Shown: one piece after another, positions 40,714-49,778 of the stretch
Position numbering within the stretch: position 1 is the stretch's first letter
Layout: each line of letters begins with the position of its first letter
NCBI GenBank assembly: GCA_017440465.1
Contig: JAFSHF010000019.1
Location: forward strand, 1 to 64,000
Length of the DNA: 64,000 nt
Direction of reading: 5' to 3'
Origin: Clostridia bacterium
GTDB lineage: Bacteria > Bacillota > Clostridia > Oscillospirales > QAKW01
The notes under the pieces: model-generated
Told to the model about the DNA's origin: nothing
Databases searched by the model: none
The model's input: only the letters and a program-made list of their open reading frames with translations
Program-made: the position numbers and the translations under genes

Positions 40714-41765
40714 TGAATCGAACCAAACGCTTGGTTGCTCTGGCTTTGGCGGCAATACTGCTGCTTTTGCCCTTGAGCGGATGCAAGCAATATGCGCCCA
40801 ACGAAGTCTTATATGTCTATAATTGGGGCGAATATATGGATGAGACGGTCAACGAGCTTTTTGAGCAGGAGACCGGCATTAAGATTATTTATAAGATCTA
40901 CGATAACAACGAATCGATGTATGCCGTTGTCAAAAACGCGCCCGGCACCTACGATGTCGTCTTTCCTTCCGATTATATGGTGGGGCGGATGATCGCCGAA
41001 GAGATGCTGGAGCCCATTAATTTTGAAAACGTCCCTAATTTTCAATATATTATGGACGACTTCAAAAATCTGGATTACGATGCGGGCAACCGATATTCCG
41101 TTCCCTATACCTGGGGAATGGTGGGTCTGCTTTATAACACCAAGATCGTGAAAGAAACTCCGAAAAGTTGGGATGCCCTTTGGGACGAGCAGTACAAAGG
41201 GCGGATCTTAATGTATAATAACTCCCGCGATACCTTGGGCATCTCGCTTCTGCGCAACGGTTGCTCTTTGAACACCACCAGCGAAGCGGAACTGCGGGTC
41301 GCCAACGATGCACTGATCAAGCAAAAAGATCTGCTGCAAGCGTATGTTTCGGATGATATCTTCGGCAAGATGGAAAGCGGCTCTGCCGCCCTCTGCCCCG
41401 CCTACGGCGGCGATGCCATCTCGATGATGGGCGAAAATCCCGACCTTGCCTGCGTCTTCCCCGAGGAGGGGACCAATCGGTTTATCGATTGCGTCTGCAT
41501 TGTGAAAGACGCGCCCAATAAGGAAGCGGCAGAAAAATACATCAACTTCCTTTGCCGGCAGGACATTGCAGAGCTCAACCGCGATTTCACCGCCTATTCT
41601 ACCCCTCAGCAGCAGGTCTACGATGCGCTGCCCGAGGAGATCAAAAATGATCCCATCGCTTATCCCAAAGCGGAAGTGATCCAAAAATCGGAGGTTTACG
41701 ACCATCTGCCCCAGGAAACCTTGGAACTTTATAATTCTCTTTGGAATGACCTGAAGAATAAATAA
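40713..41765 (+). CDS. potD: Spermidine/putrescine-binding lipoprotein PotD
   Basis: 350-residue polyamine-binding protein. Signal peptide ends in the lipobox LSGC (Cys24), so the protein is a lipoprotein in this single-membrane cell. The conserved VYNWGEYMDETV segment, SDYMVGRMI and YSVPYTWGMVGLLYN match PotD; acidic and aromatic residues in these segments bind polyamines in the family. Last gene of potABCD, followed by a terminator shared with the convergent pseudouridine synthase gene. Confidence 0.95.
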   Translation: MNRTKRLVALALAAILLLLPLSGCKQYAPNEVLYVYNWGEYMDETVNELFEQETGIKIIYKIYDNNESMYAVVKNAPGTYDVVFPSDYMVGRMIAEEMLEPINFENVPNFQYIMDDFKNLDYDAGNRYSVPYTWGMVGLLYNTKIVKETPKSWDALWDEQYKGRILMYNNSRDTLGISLLRNGCSLNTTSEAELRVANDALIKQKDLLQAYVSDDIFGKMESGSAALCPAYGGDAISMMGENPDLACVFPEEGTNRFIDCVCIVKDAPNKEAAEKYINFLCRQDIAELNRDFTAYSTPQQQVYDALPEEIKNDPIAYPKAEVIQKSEVYDHLPQETLELYNSLWNDLKNK

Positions 41766-41798
41766 AAAAACACCCGCCGCGGCGGGTGTTTTTTTATT
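41765..41798. terminator. Bidirectional terminator between potD and the rluA-type gene
   Basis: Perfect stem AACACCCGCCG with CGGCGGGTGTT, flanked by A7 and T7. Confidence 0.9.
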
Positions 41799-42741
41799 GA
41801 ATATAATCTTCAAAATAGACTTTGGGGACTTTGAACACTTTTCCATTAAGATAGGAAAGAAAATGCTCTTTTGGGAGTTTAAATTCCAAGGAATAGGCAT
41901 AAAGGGCTTGATGGCGGAAAGGATTTCCTTTATTGGCCCCCGCGTTACCGTATTTCATATCCCCTGCCACCGGATGCCCCTCAAAGGCAAGGTGGGCGCG
42001 GATCTGATGGGTGCGGCCTGTAACCAACTCGATCTCCAGCAAGGAAAGCCCATTCCCTTCCCGCAGGACCCGATAGCGGGTGATGATCTCCTTGAAGCCT
42101 TCCTTCTTTTGGGCGGATACCTGCACCATATTTTGGTTGGCATCCTTCTTCAGCCAGGCTTTTAAGGTGGCTTGCTTACGGTCGAATTGCCCCAATGCCA
42201 ATGCCAGATACCGCTTTTCTACTTGCCGATATTTCACGATCTCATAAAGGGCTCTGCCCGCCTTGGCATTTTTAGCGACAATGACAATGCCGCCGGTATT
42301 TTTATCCAAGCGGTTGCAGAGCGCAGGGGTGAAGGTGTTTTCCGCATCGGGATCGTAATCGCCCTTTTGATAGAGATAGAGCAGGATATGATTGATGAGG
42401 GTATCGCGGCTGCCGTGGTCATCGGCGTGGACCGGAACACCCGCTTTTTTATCCACCAGCATCAGATTTTCGTCTTCATAGATAATCGATAAATTGGGCT
42501 GATAGGCAATGGAGCGGAAATCGCTTTTCTTTTCGGTGAAAAACTCATCGTTGATATACATTTCCACAATATCGCCTTCGGCTAAGCGGGCATTGCCTTC
42601 CGCCCGCTTGCCGTTGACCTTGATGGATTTTTTACGCAGATACTTATACATCAGCGAGGGGCTCAAATTGCCCGCCACCTTTTGAATAAAGCGGTCCAAT
42701 CGCTGCTCTGCATCGTTTTTGGTTATCTCAAATCGTTTCAT
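41794..42741 (-). CDS. RluA-family pseudouridine synthase with S4 domain
   Basis: 315-residue enzyme. The N-terminal S4 RNA-binding domain (EQRLDRFIQKVAGNLSPSLMYKYLRKKSIKVNGKR) is followed by the catalytic domain with NRLDKNTGGIVIVAK containing the active Asp, and LVTGRTHQIRAHLA. Related to RluC/RluD; target uridines cannot be assigned. Starts with an ATGA overlap behind the transglutaminase-like gene, so it is part of that operon. Confidence 0.9.
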   Translation of the reverse strand: MKRFEITKNDAEQRLDRFIQKVAGNLSPSLMYKYLRKKSIKVNGKRAEGNARLAEGDIVEMYINDEFFTEKKSDFRSIAYQPNLSIIYEDENLMLVDKKAGVPVHADDHGSRDTLINHILLYLYQKGDYDPDAENTFTPALCNRLDKNTGGIVIVAKNAKAGRALYEIVKYRQVEKRYLALALGQFDRKQATLKAWLKKDANQNMVQVSAQKKEGFKEIITRYRVLREGNGLSLLEIELVTGRTHQIRAHLAFEGHPVAGDMKYGNAGANKGNPFRHQALYAYSLEFKLPKEHFLSYLNGKVFKVPKVYFEDYIQ

Positions 42742-45386
42742 TTAAACTTCCATATCATCGCTTTATAGCGCGGTTTTTTATCCAAATTAAAGGTGATCCA
42801 TAGCCAACGGATGGGCTCGACTCTGCCAAAGAGTTTGCGGTCCAAGGCTTTGGTAAACGCTGCCACCGCATCCCGCTCTTCTTCGCCGATCTCCTCGGTG
42901 CCGTACAACGCCTTTTGCAACGCAGGAACGATGGGTTTCATCGGCAAGGGAGAAATGCTCAAATTATCGACTCTTTGCGCAAAGGACTCCAGCAATTCCC
43001 CTTCAAAGAACTTAAAGCCGCGCATCTGCATCAGGCGCAGAATAATGGTATAGGCTTCGCGAACGCCTTCGGTCGCAGGCAGGGTACGAATCTTTTTCAA
43101 TCGGCTGTGGTGCAGATACCATAACCCGCCGACGATGGCACCCAACAGCATCATCAACAGCAAAATTTCGATCGCCAGCAACCACCATCCGCTCTCTTCG
43201 CTCAGATCGGGCAACAAAACGGGGCGGGTCTCCTCTTCTTCGGGCAGGTCGGTCTCGATCGGTTCGGGGATGACGTTATAAAGAATGATCCCTTCATCCG
43301 GCTCGACATATTCCACCTCGACGTCGCCCTCATTATATTGCGGTTCCTCGCCTTGGTCCGAAAGATCCAAAAGGTAATAATTGCGCTCCACCCCAAATCC
43401 TGCGGTGGGTTCAAAGGAAACCCAGCCAATGCCGTCAAAATAGACCTCTACCCAAGCGTGATGGTTATGGTCATAGATCTGCGCGCTGTATTGATCCAGA
43501 TCGACCATCTGCGGCTCCACATAATAGCCGCTGACCACCCGCGCAGGGATGCCGAGGCTACGGAGCATCGCGGTCATGGAGGAGGCAAAGAGAGTGCAAT
43601 AACCGTCTTTTTTCTCATTCTGGTAGAGGAAATATCGGATCTGATCAAAGGCATCCGCAGGGGTTCCGTCCTCGCGGGAAAGTTTGCGGCGCTCTGCCGA
43701 ATAGGTATAGTTTTCCCGCAGGTAGCGTTCGATCGCCTGCACCTTTTCGATCTTATCGTCATAGTTCTTGGTGATATTCACCGCATCTTTTTGGACCATA
43801 TTCCGCAGTTCGGTCGGCAGAACGGTATAATAGTTCATCACCATTCTGCTATAGATCCATTCATTCATAAGATAAAAATCCCGATTGGCATTTTTTCGGC
43901 GCATACTCAGATACGCATCTTGATTTGCCTGAAACTTGCTCAAAAAGTCATTGCCGGTCAGCAAGGGGGAAACAATGTCAAAGGAATAGGTGCGGTCGGA
44001 GGGCTGTTTATGATACATCAATGCGGTATCCGCCACCTGCTCCAATTGGGTATATTTCCCTTGGGGAGCCGTATCCGCCGCCCCATTGGGAATACCGAGA
44101 AAATTACTTGCCCGATATTGGGGGCGAACGGTAACGGTATCGTTGACGTATCCCTCAAACTCAGCATCCACAGCATCCAGCTTGGCGGTCTTGGGATCGC
44201 CGCTGGGCGCAGTCAATTTTAAATATTCATAATATTGGGTATATTCATAAAATCCATTATCCAGACCGGATCTTAAAAGTTCCTCATAACTGCCGTCGGC
44301 CGCCAACCAGCCCTCTTCGGTGATCGCCATCGTGGGGCGATAGCGCAGATAGACCGGAAGTTCGGTCGTGGTGGTGATCTTTGCCACCTTCAGCCGCCGC
44401 CAGCGGGGCAGTTCAAGGCTTAAGGCCTCGCCTTCTTCCATATAACCTGCCACATTCAGGTTCTTTTCATAGGTCTCGGCAAACACCAAGTTCATGGCGT
44501 CTTCCGCCAGCATATCAATGGATGCACGCACCTGCTCCATCTGGACAATGGGGCGGCTATAGATAAAAGAGGCGGTTGCGATGGTGATAATCAACATCAC
44601 AGCCGTTACCACCACACCGAAATTTCCGTTTTGGGAGGCAAAAGCCAACCGCTCTTTGGTGGTATATTTCTTTCGGATCTTGGGGGCTTTTTTGCCCTTT
44701 TCTTTTTTGGGTTTCTTTTCTCTTCCCTTGGATAAAGAGCGAGTCAGGCTCTGCCCATAGCAACCCACCACCGCCGAAAGAAAGACACTAAAGGCAATAT
44801 AATGGGGCACGATTCCGTAGAAGAAGAACGGAACCAGCAACGCGGCGGGCACCAAAAAGGAGACGATCGGCGGAATCCTGCGGAACAATGCCAGCGCAAA
44901 GAACACCGCCGCGATCAGTGCCAACAAAATGATGGCGGTATAGAAATAGCGTTGCAGAACCGTCGGGGTCTTGAGGATATCGGCGATATCCATCGTCATA
45001 TAGTCTTTATAATCGGAATAATCGGGTTGGGTCGCCAGCAGATGTATTGTGTAGTTATAGCACACCTCCAGCGCGCGCCAGAGCGACTGATAAAGCGGAA
45101 AAGAGATCTTCCACCCCAGCAGAGAAAGAGCACCGATGCCGCCCAAAACACTAAAGAACACACGCTTATACCACACCATCAGGATCATCAGCCCAAAGGC
45201 GATGGCCGCCACCGGCAGGATGATCAGCGGGTGGATATTCATATCCAAAGCGGTGGTATTGCAGAACAAGTAGCCCGCCAGACCGACATACAGCAGCAAG
45301 ATCTCCAGCAGGATCCCCCCTGCCGCGTTGCCTTCGTTCATCCGCACCTGCGCGGGGACATAAATAGGCTTGGAGCGTTTACTCAT
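42738..45386 (-). CDS. Transglutaminase-like membrane protein (TgpA/DUF3488 type)
   Basis: 882-residue protein. About five N-terminal membrane segments (within residues 20-210) and one more (about 260-285) precede an extracytoplasmic region. A transglutaminase-like domain near residues 540-690 has the catalytic Cys in GYCTLFASSMTAMLRSLG, His in NHHAWVEVYF and Asp in DGIGWVSFEPT. A C-terminal membrane segment and a cytoplasmic tail follow. Usual partner of MoxR and DUF58 proteins, as here; the substrate of such enzymes is mostly unknown. Confidence 0.9.
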   Translation of the reverse strand: MSKRSKPIYVPAQVRMNEGNAAGGILLEILLLYVGLAGYLFCNTTALDMNIHPLIILPVAAIAFGLMILMVWYKRVFFSVLGGIGALSLLGWKISFPLYQSLWRALEVCYNYTIHLLATQPDYSDYKDYMTMDIADILKTPTVLQRYFYTAIILLALIAAVFFALALFRRIPPIVSFLVPAALLVPFFFYGIVPHYIAFSVFLSAVVGCYGQSLTRSLSKGREKKPKKEKGKKAPKIRKKYTTKERLAFASQNGNFGVVVTAVMLIITIATASFIYSRPIVQMEQVRASIDMLAEDAMNLVFAETYEKNLNVAGYMEEGEALSLELPRWRRLKVAKITTTTELPVYLRYRPTMAITEEGWLAADGSYEELLRSGLDNGFYEYTQYYEYLKLTAPSGDPKTAKLDAVDAEFEGYVNDTVTVRPQYRASNFLGIPNGAADTAPQGKYTQLEQVADTALMYHKQPSDRTYSFDIVSPLLTGNDFLSKFQANQDAYLSMRRKNANRDFYLMNEWIYSRMVMNYYTVLPTELRNMVQKDAVNITKNYDDKIEKVQAIERYLRENYTYSAERRKLSREDGTPADAFDQIRYFLYQNEKKDGYCTLFASSMTAMLRSLGIPARVVSGYYVEPQMVDLDQYSAQIYDHNHHAWVEVYFDGIGWVSFEPTAGFGVERNYYLLDLSDQGEEPQYNEGDVEVEYVEPDEGIILYNVIPEPIETDLPEEEETRPVLLPDLSEESGWWLLAIEILLLMMLLGAIVGGLWYLHHSRLKKIRTLPATEGVREAYTIILRLMQMRGFKFFEGELLESFAQRVDNLSISPLPMKPIVPALQKALYGTEEIGEEERDAVAAFTKALDRKLFGRVEPIRWLWITFNLDKKPRYKAMIWKFK

Positions 45387-46546
45387 TCTTCAACACCCCC
45401 TTCCAACTCCTCTAAGGTGATCAGCTTCATTTGCTGATTGCAAGGCTCTTGCTGAGGGCGAAGGAGGAAACATTGCAAGTTAAAGGTTGCGCCCAGCAGA
45501 TAGGGGCGCAGAGCTTTGGTCAATTCTTCCGCGGGCATGGAGGTGACGATATAGAGCGCACCACCCTGCAGAGAAGAAAAGTCCACTTCCGAAAGGGATT
45601 GCTCCAGACTGCCCCGCTTCATCATCGGGACCATCGCGAAGGCATCGGCAACTGCGATCTGCTCTTCGATGGTGGTGATGCTTTGCATCTGAAGAAGGCC
45701 GTCATTGGTGGGATACCCCAAAGAGATATGTACCCCTTGCTCCGCCAAAAGGTTGCTGACCTCCAGCACCGCTTCCACCACCCCATCGGTGAGGCGGCGG
45801 TTGAGCAGTTGTTCCTCTTCATAAGGGAAAAGATCGGCAAGCACCATAATATTCTGGCAGGAATTTTCCCAATAGGTCTTCACAATCATTTTGGAAAGGC
45901 GGGCGGATAACTTCCAATGGACATTCCGCAAGGTATCGTATTCATTAAATTCACGAATGCCCGATAGATCGCCGTCGTTTTTGGTCTCTCTGCCGCCGGC
46001 GGTCACGGTATTTTCCTGCTCCTGCGGGCTGGGGTTCAAAGGAAGACCCAAATGCAGGTCGCGGGGATAGGCGGTGATATTGGATCGGCAGGCGATCTTC
46101 CGCCGAATACAAAAGAGCTTCATAAAATCATAAAATTCCACCCAATCGATCCCCACTTCATAGACCCCGCGGGTATTAAAACGAAGGGGAATTTCCAGAA
46201 TACTTTTACCGAAAGCGCGGTAATGGGCAACGGTATAGCCCTTGACAGAAGCATCGCCGGTCGGATTTGAGGCGAGGATGCCGAATTTCATCATCGGTAG
46301 CATCAACGGAGTCTTGCTATCGATCTGCACCTTCATCACCGCCGTTTGCATCCGATCCACCCTCGCAGGTGCAGGGATCGCGCGGACCTTGACCAGCATC
46401 AAGCTGATCAAAAAGCAAAGAAGAGAGACGATCGGCAGCAAAAGCACCACCGCCAATGTAAACAGCGAAATGGAATCATACAGCGCTTGGGAAAAGACAA
46501 ACGCTGCGATCAATAACGCCAGATATGTCAGACGAGAACGAATCAT
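45383..46546 (-). CDS. DUF58 domain protein
   Basis: 387-residue protein with two N-terminal hydrophobic segments (about 6-25 and 29-52) and a C-terminal DUF58 domain. The DUF58 signature is seen as DGDLSGIREFNEYDTLRNVHWKLSARL, followed by a von Willebrand A-like fold (NIMVLADLF). Works with MoxR AAA ATPases in an unknown membrane assembly. ATGA overlap with the transglutaminase-like gene; 18 bp after the MoxR gene. Confidence 0.92.
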   Translation of the reverse strand: MIRSRLTYLALLIAAFVFSQALYDSISLFTLAVVLLLPIVSLLCFLISLMLVKVRAIPAPARVDRMQTAVMKVQIDSKTPLMLPMMKFGILASNPTGDASVKGYTVAHYRAFGKSILEIPLRFNTRGVYEVGIDWVEFYDFMKLFCIRRKIACRSNITAYPRDLHLGLPLNPSPQEQENTVTAGGRETKNDGDLSGIREFNEYDTLRNVHWKLSARLSKMIVKTYWENSCQNIMVLADLFPYEEEQLLNRRLTDGVVEAVLEVSNLLAEQGVHISLGYPTNDGLLQMQSITTIEEQIAVADAFAMVPMMKRGSLEQSLSEVDFSSLQGGALYIVTSMPAEELTKALRPYLLGATFNLQCFLLRPQQEPCNQQMKLITLEELEGGVEE

Positions 46547-46564
46547 AATTTCAAGATTTCCTTA

Positions 46565-47524
46565 TCATTTCAAAATCGGTGCTTTGACGGTATCTCTCAG
46601 ATTTTCCAAGATGGCAGAGGCGGTCAGCCGCTCGATCTTCGCTTCGGGAGAAAGCATCAAGCGGTGGGAAACGATGGCCTCATACATCTCCGCCACATCG
46701 CGGGGAATGACATAGGAACGCCCCTCCAGCAAGGCAGAAGCGCAGGCGGCGCGCATCAATGCAAGGGAAGCACGCGGGGAAGCTGCCAGCGCGATCATAT
46801 TGTTTTCACGCGTAGCGCAGACCAGATCGACGATATATTGCTTGACCGCATCGTCCACATGAATCTCCTCGACGGCCTTTTGCAACACTAAAATCTCTTC
46901 GGGAGAAGCAACCGCCTCCACCGAATCCATCGGATTGATGCCGTGGCGGTCGCCGATGATCAGCGCCTCCTGATCGGCGGTGGGATAGCCCATCGACATC
47001 TTCATCAAAAAGCGGTCGAGCTGCGCCTCGGGCAAGGGATAGGTACCGATATAACCCAAGGGGTTTTGGGTCGCCACCACCATAAAGGGCTCCGGCAATT
47101 TATGGGTCACACCATCCACAGTGACCTGCCGCTCCTCCATCACCTCCAGCAACGCCGATTGGGTCTTGGGGGAGGTACGGTTGATCTCATCAGCAATCAA
47201 AATATTGGTCATACATACACCGGGTCTATAGACAAACTCGCCGGTCTTGCCATCGGGCGCGGTGAAGCCCGAAATATCGGTTGCCATAACATCGGGAGTA
47301 AACTGCACACGCTTGGCTTCCAAGCCGGTGGCACGCGCCATGGCAACGGCCGCAGTAGTCTTACCCACACCGGGAACGTCCTCGACCAAAATATGGCCCT
47401 TGGAAAGCAATGCGATCAAAAGCAGGCGCAGTTGGTCGTCTTTGCCGATGATGACCTTTTTCATCTCATCTAAGATCTTGGCGCACAACCGCTTTTTCAT
47501 TTCCATATTCTGCAGATTTTCCAT
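46565..47524 (-). CDS. MoxR family AAA ATPase
   Basis: 319-residue AAA+ chaperone-like ATPase. Walker A DVPGVGKTTAAVAMA, Walker B ILIADEINRT, sensor-1 VVATQNP and an arginine-finger region EAQLDRFLMK are visible. Likely assists assembly or activation of the DUF58/transglutaminase pair in this operon. AAGGAG lies 7 nt before the ATG. First gene of the MoxR-DUF58-transglutaminase-RluA operon. Confidence 0.94.
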   Translation of the reverse strand: MENLQNMEMKKRLCAKILDEMKKVIIGKDDQLRLLLIALLSKGHILVEDVPGVGKTTAAVAMARATGLEAKRVQFTPDVMATDISGFTAPDGKTGEFVYRPGVCMTNILIADEINRTSPKTQSALLEVMEERQVTVDGVTHKLPEPFMVVATQNPLGYIGTYPLPEAQLDRFLMKMSMGYPTADQEALIIGDRHGINPMDSVEAVASPEEILVLQKAVEEIHVDDAVKQYIVDLVCATRENNMIALAASPRASLALMRAACASALLEGRSYVIPRDVAEMYEAIVSHRLMLSPEAKIERLTASAILENLRDTVKAPILK

Positions 47525-47682
47525 TCTTATTCTCCTTGAAATTCAATATTATATCAGTTTAATAATAATAAATATTTATGTTAATTGCAAGGAATTTCAC
47601 AATTTGTTTAAACAACTTGGCGATTTAACCAAAAACAGCCCATTTCTATTGGTTATTTTGCCATTCGCTTTATAAATAACTG

Positions 47683-47711
47683 TTGACGAATGTCGCATTA
47701 TCTTATAAAAT
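47683..47711 (+). promoter_or_regulatory. Sigma-A promoter of thrC
   Basis: TTGACG (47683-47688), 17-bp spacer, TAAAAT (47706-47711). No leader structure or T-box seen in the 25-nt leader. Confidence 0.75.
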
Positions 47712-47742
47712 AGATATATTAATTGTTATGGAGGCAAATGTT

Positions 47743-49215
47743 ATGCTTTATCAAAGCACCCGCAACAAAAATCTTACCGCGACCGGTCCGGAAGCGATCC
47801 TGCGCGGCATCGCGCCGGACGGCGGCCTTTATATGATCCCCGATTTTTCGCAGATCTCCTTGGATTGGACATCCCTTTTGGATTTAGACACCATCCCGAT
47901 GGCCGCCAAGATCCTGCAGGCGATCCTGCCCGATTTCAGCCCCGAAGAGATGGAAGAACTTTCCAAAAAAGCCTATTGCGGCAAGTTTGAGAGCGAGGAT
48001 CTCACCCCCCTTGCCAAGGTGGGCAATCGCTATGTTTTAGAACTGTTCCGCGGCCCCACCAGCGCCTTTAAAGACGTGGCGCTTTCGATGCTGCCTCAGC
48101 TGATGACCGCATCCAAAGAAAAGACCGGTATGAAGGAAGAGATCGTCATCCTCACCGCCACCAGCGGCGATACCGGCAAGGCGGCGTTGGAAGGGTTCCA
48201 CGATGTGGAGGGCATCCGCATCATCGTCTTCTTCCCCAACAACGGCGTCAGCGCGGTGCAAAAAGCCCAGATGGTCACCCAAAGCGGCAAGAATGTTTTG
48301 GTCGCCGCCATCAACGGTAATTTCGACGATGCCCAGACCGGGGTCAAAAAGACCTTTGCGGCGGCGGCTGATGCCGATCTCAAGGGAATCGAACTTTCCT
48401 CTGCCAACTCCATCAATATCGGGCGGTTAGCCCCGCAGGTGGTCTACTATTTCAAGGCCTACGCCGATCTGGTGCGGGAGAAGACCATCGCGGTCGGCGA
48501 TGAAGTCTCCTTTGTCGTCCCCACCGGCAATTTCGGCGACATTTTGGCAGGATATTTTGCCAAAAAATTGGGCTTGCCTGTGAAAAAACTCATCTGCGCG
48601 TCCAACGAAAATAAAGTTTTGACCGACTTTTTGGAAAAAGGTCTTTACGACCGCAAACGCCCCTTCTATAAGACCACCTCTCCATCGATGGATATTCTGG
48701 TCTCCAGCAACCTGGAGCGTCTGCTCTTTATGGCCGCGGATGGCGACAGCGATTTGGTCGGCGGCCTGATGAAGCAACTCAACGAGCAGGGAAGCTATCA
48801 AATTCCCGCCGCAATGCTCCAAAAGATCCAGTCGGAATTCGGCGCGGGCTTCTGCGATGATGTCAAGACTGCCGCATACATCGCCAAAGTCTGGAAAGAC
48901 TACGGCTACCTGATGGATACCCATACCGCTGTCGGCTGGGCGGTCAGCGAGGAATATGTCAAGGACGCGACCGAGCCGGTGATCGTCCTTTCCACCGCCT
49001 CCCCCTTCAAGTTCCCCCACGCGGTACTTTCGGCATTGGGCGAGACTCCCGCCGCCGATGAATTTGATTGTCTGGAGCAATTGGCGGCGGTCAGCAACCT
49101 GCCCATTCCCAAAAATCTGGCGGGGCTGAAAGGTGCCAAGGTATTGCACGAAACGGTCATCGAAAAAGACGATCTGGTCGAATTTGCCTTGACGCAAGCC
49201 AAAAAATTTCAATAA
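47743..49215 (+). CDS. thrC: Threonine synthase
   Basis: 490-residue PLP enzyme that converts O-phosphohomoserine to threonine. The PLP lysine is in GPTSAFKDVALS; the SGDTGKAALEG phosphate loop, VPTGNFGDILAGYFAKK and the N-terminal STRNKNLTATGPEAILRGIAPDGGLY are all typical of the long class I type. The ATG at 47743 is fixed by GGAGG; the upstream in-frame ATG is unsupported. Stand-alone gene with its own promoter and terminator, without thrB or hom nearby. Confidence 0.96.
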   Translation: MLYQSTRNKNLTATGPEAILRGIAPDGGLYMIPDFSQISLDWTSLLDLDTIPMAAKILQAILPDFSPEEMEELSKKAYCGKFESEDLTPLAKVGNRYVLELFRGPTSAFKDVALSMLPQLMTASKEKTGMKEEIVILTATSGDTGKAALEGFHDVEGIRIIVFFPNNGVSAVQKAQMVTQSGKNVLVAAINGNFDDAQTGVKKTFAAAADADLKGIELSSANSINIGRLAPQVVYYFKAYADLVREKTIAVGDEVSFVVPTGNFGDILAGYFAKKLGLPVKKLICASNENKVLTDFLEKGLYDRKRPFYKTTSPSMDILVSSNLERLLFMAADGDSDLVGGLMKQLNEQGSYQIPAAMLQKIQSEFGAGFCDDVKTAAYIAKVWKDYGYLMDTHTAVGWAVSEEYVKDATEPVIVLSTASPFKFPHAVLSALGETPAADEFDCLEQLAAVSNLPIPKNLAGLKGAKVLHETVIEKDDLVEFALTQAKKFQ

Positions 49216-49220
49216 ACGAT

Positions 49221-49260
49221 AAAAAACCTCTGTATTCCAAAAGAATACAGAGGTTTTTTT
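49221..49260. terminator. Bidirectional terminator between thrC and the zinc-ribbon gene
   Basis: Stem AACCTCTGTATTC and GAATACAGAGGTT flanked by A6 and T7. Confidence 0.87.
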
Positions 49261-49720
49261 ATTCATCGCTATAATCCAATTTCGTTAAAGTTTCTCGCCT
49301 CATATATTGCCCATCGGTAAAAGAGAGATTCAATGTGATATCGTCTTCCAGCTCGTAGAAATACACATAATGATTTCCCTCTTCGCTGATCAACCGCAGT
49401 TCATTATCAGACAATTCATATTTCCCGATCAATACACTCTGCCCGCTGATCAGATGGAATCGATGGCCGTCACTTGTGACGATCAGCGCCATATCCTCGT
49501 TCTCCCAGGTGCCTTCGATCCACTTTTGGCTGATGTTCAACTGCACCGCCGATACGATAAAATATGCCGCGGTTGCAAGGATCATAACACCGCCGAGCAC
49601 ACCCATCATCCAAGTAACCCATTTGGGAAACTTCTTCTTTTGCTTGGGTCGGCCGTAGAAACACTTGGGGCAGATGTTTTCGGGATCGTTATGTTCGGTA
49701 CCGCATCTTGCACAGATCAT
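49259..49720 (-). CDS. Zinc-ribbon, single-pass membrane protein of unknown function
   Basis: 153-residue protein. The N-terminal zinc ribbon has CARC (residues 3-6) and CPKC (17-20), followed by a basic stretch, one membrane segment (about 36-60) and an outside domain (about 65-150) rich in beta strands (GTWENEDMALIVTSDG, VLIGKYELSDNELRLISEEG) that looks lipocalin-like. I do not recognise a named family. AGGAG lies upstream of the ATG. It lies between the ftsZ terminator and the thrC terminator, so it is its own unit. Confidence 0.8.
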   Translation of the reverse strand: MICARCGTEHNDPENICPKCFYGRPKQKKKFPKWVTWMMGVLGGVMILATAAYFIVSAVQLNISQKWIEGTWENEDMALIVTSDGHRFHLISGQSVLIGKYELSDNELRLISEEGNHYVYFYELEDDITLNLSFTDGQYMRRETLTKLDYSDE

Positions 49721-49736
49721 TTTAAATACTCCTTAT

Positions 49737-49771
49737 AAAAAGCCGGTTTCCGCGGAGAAACCGGCTTTAAG
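49737..49771 (-). terminator. Terminator of ftsZ
   Basis: Stem AAAGCCGGTTTC and GAAACCGGCTTT with a T-rich tract on the minus strand, 8 bp beyond the ftsZ stop. Confidence 0.82.
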
Positions 49772-49778
49772 TTTTTAA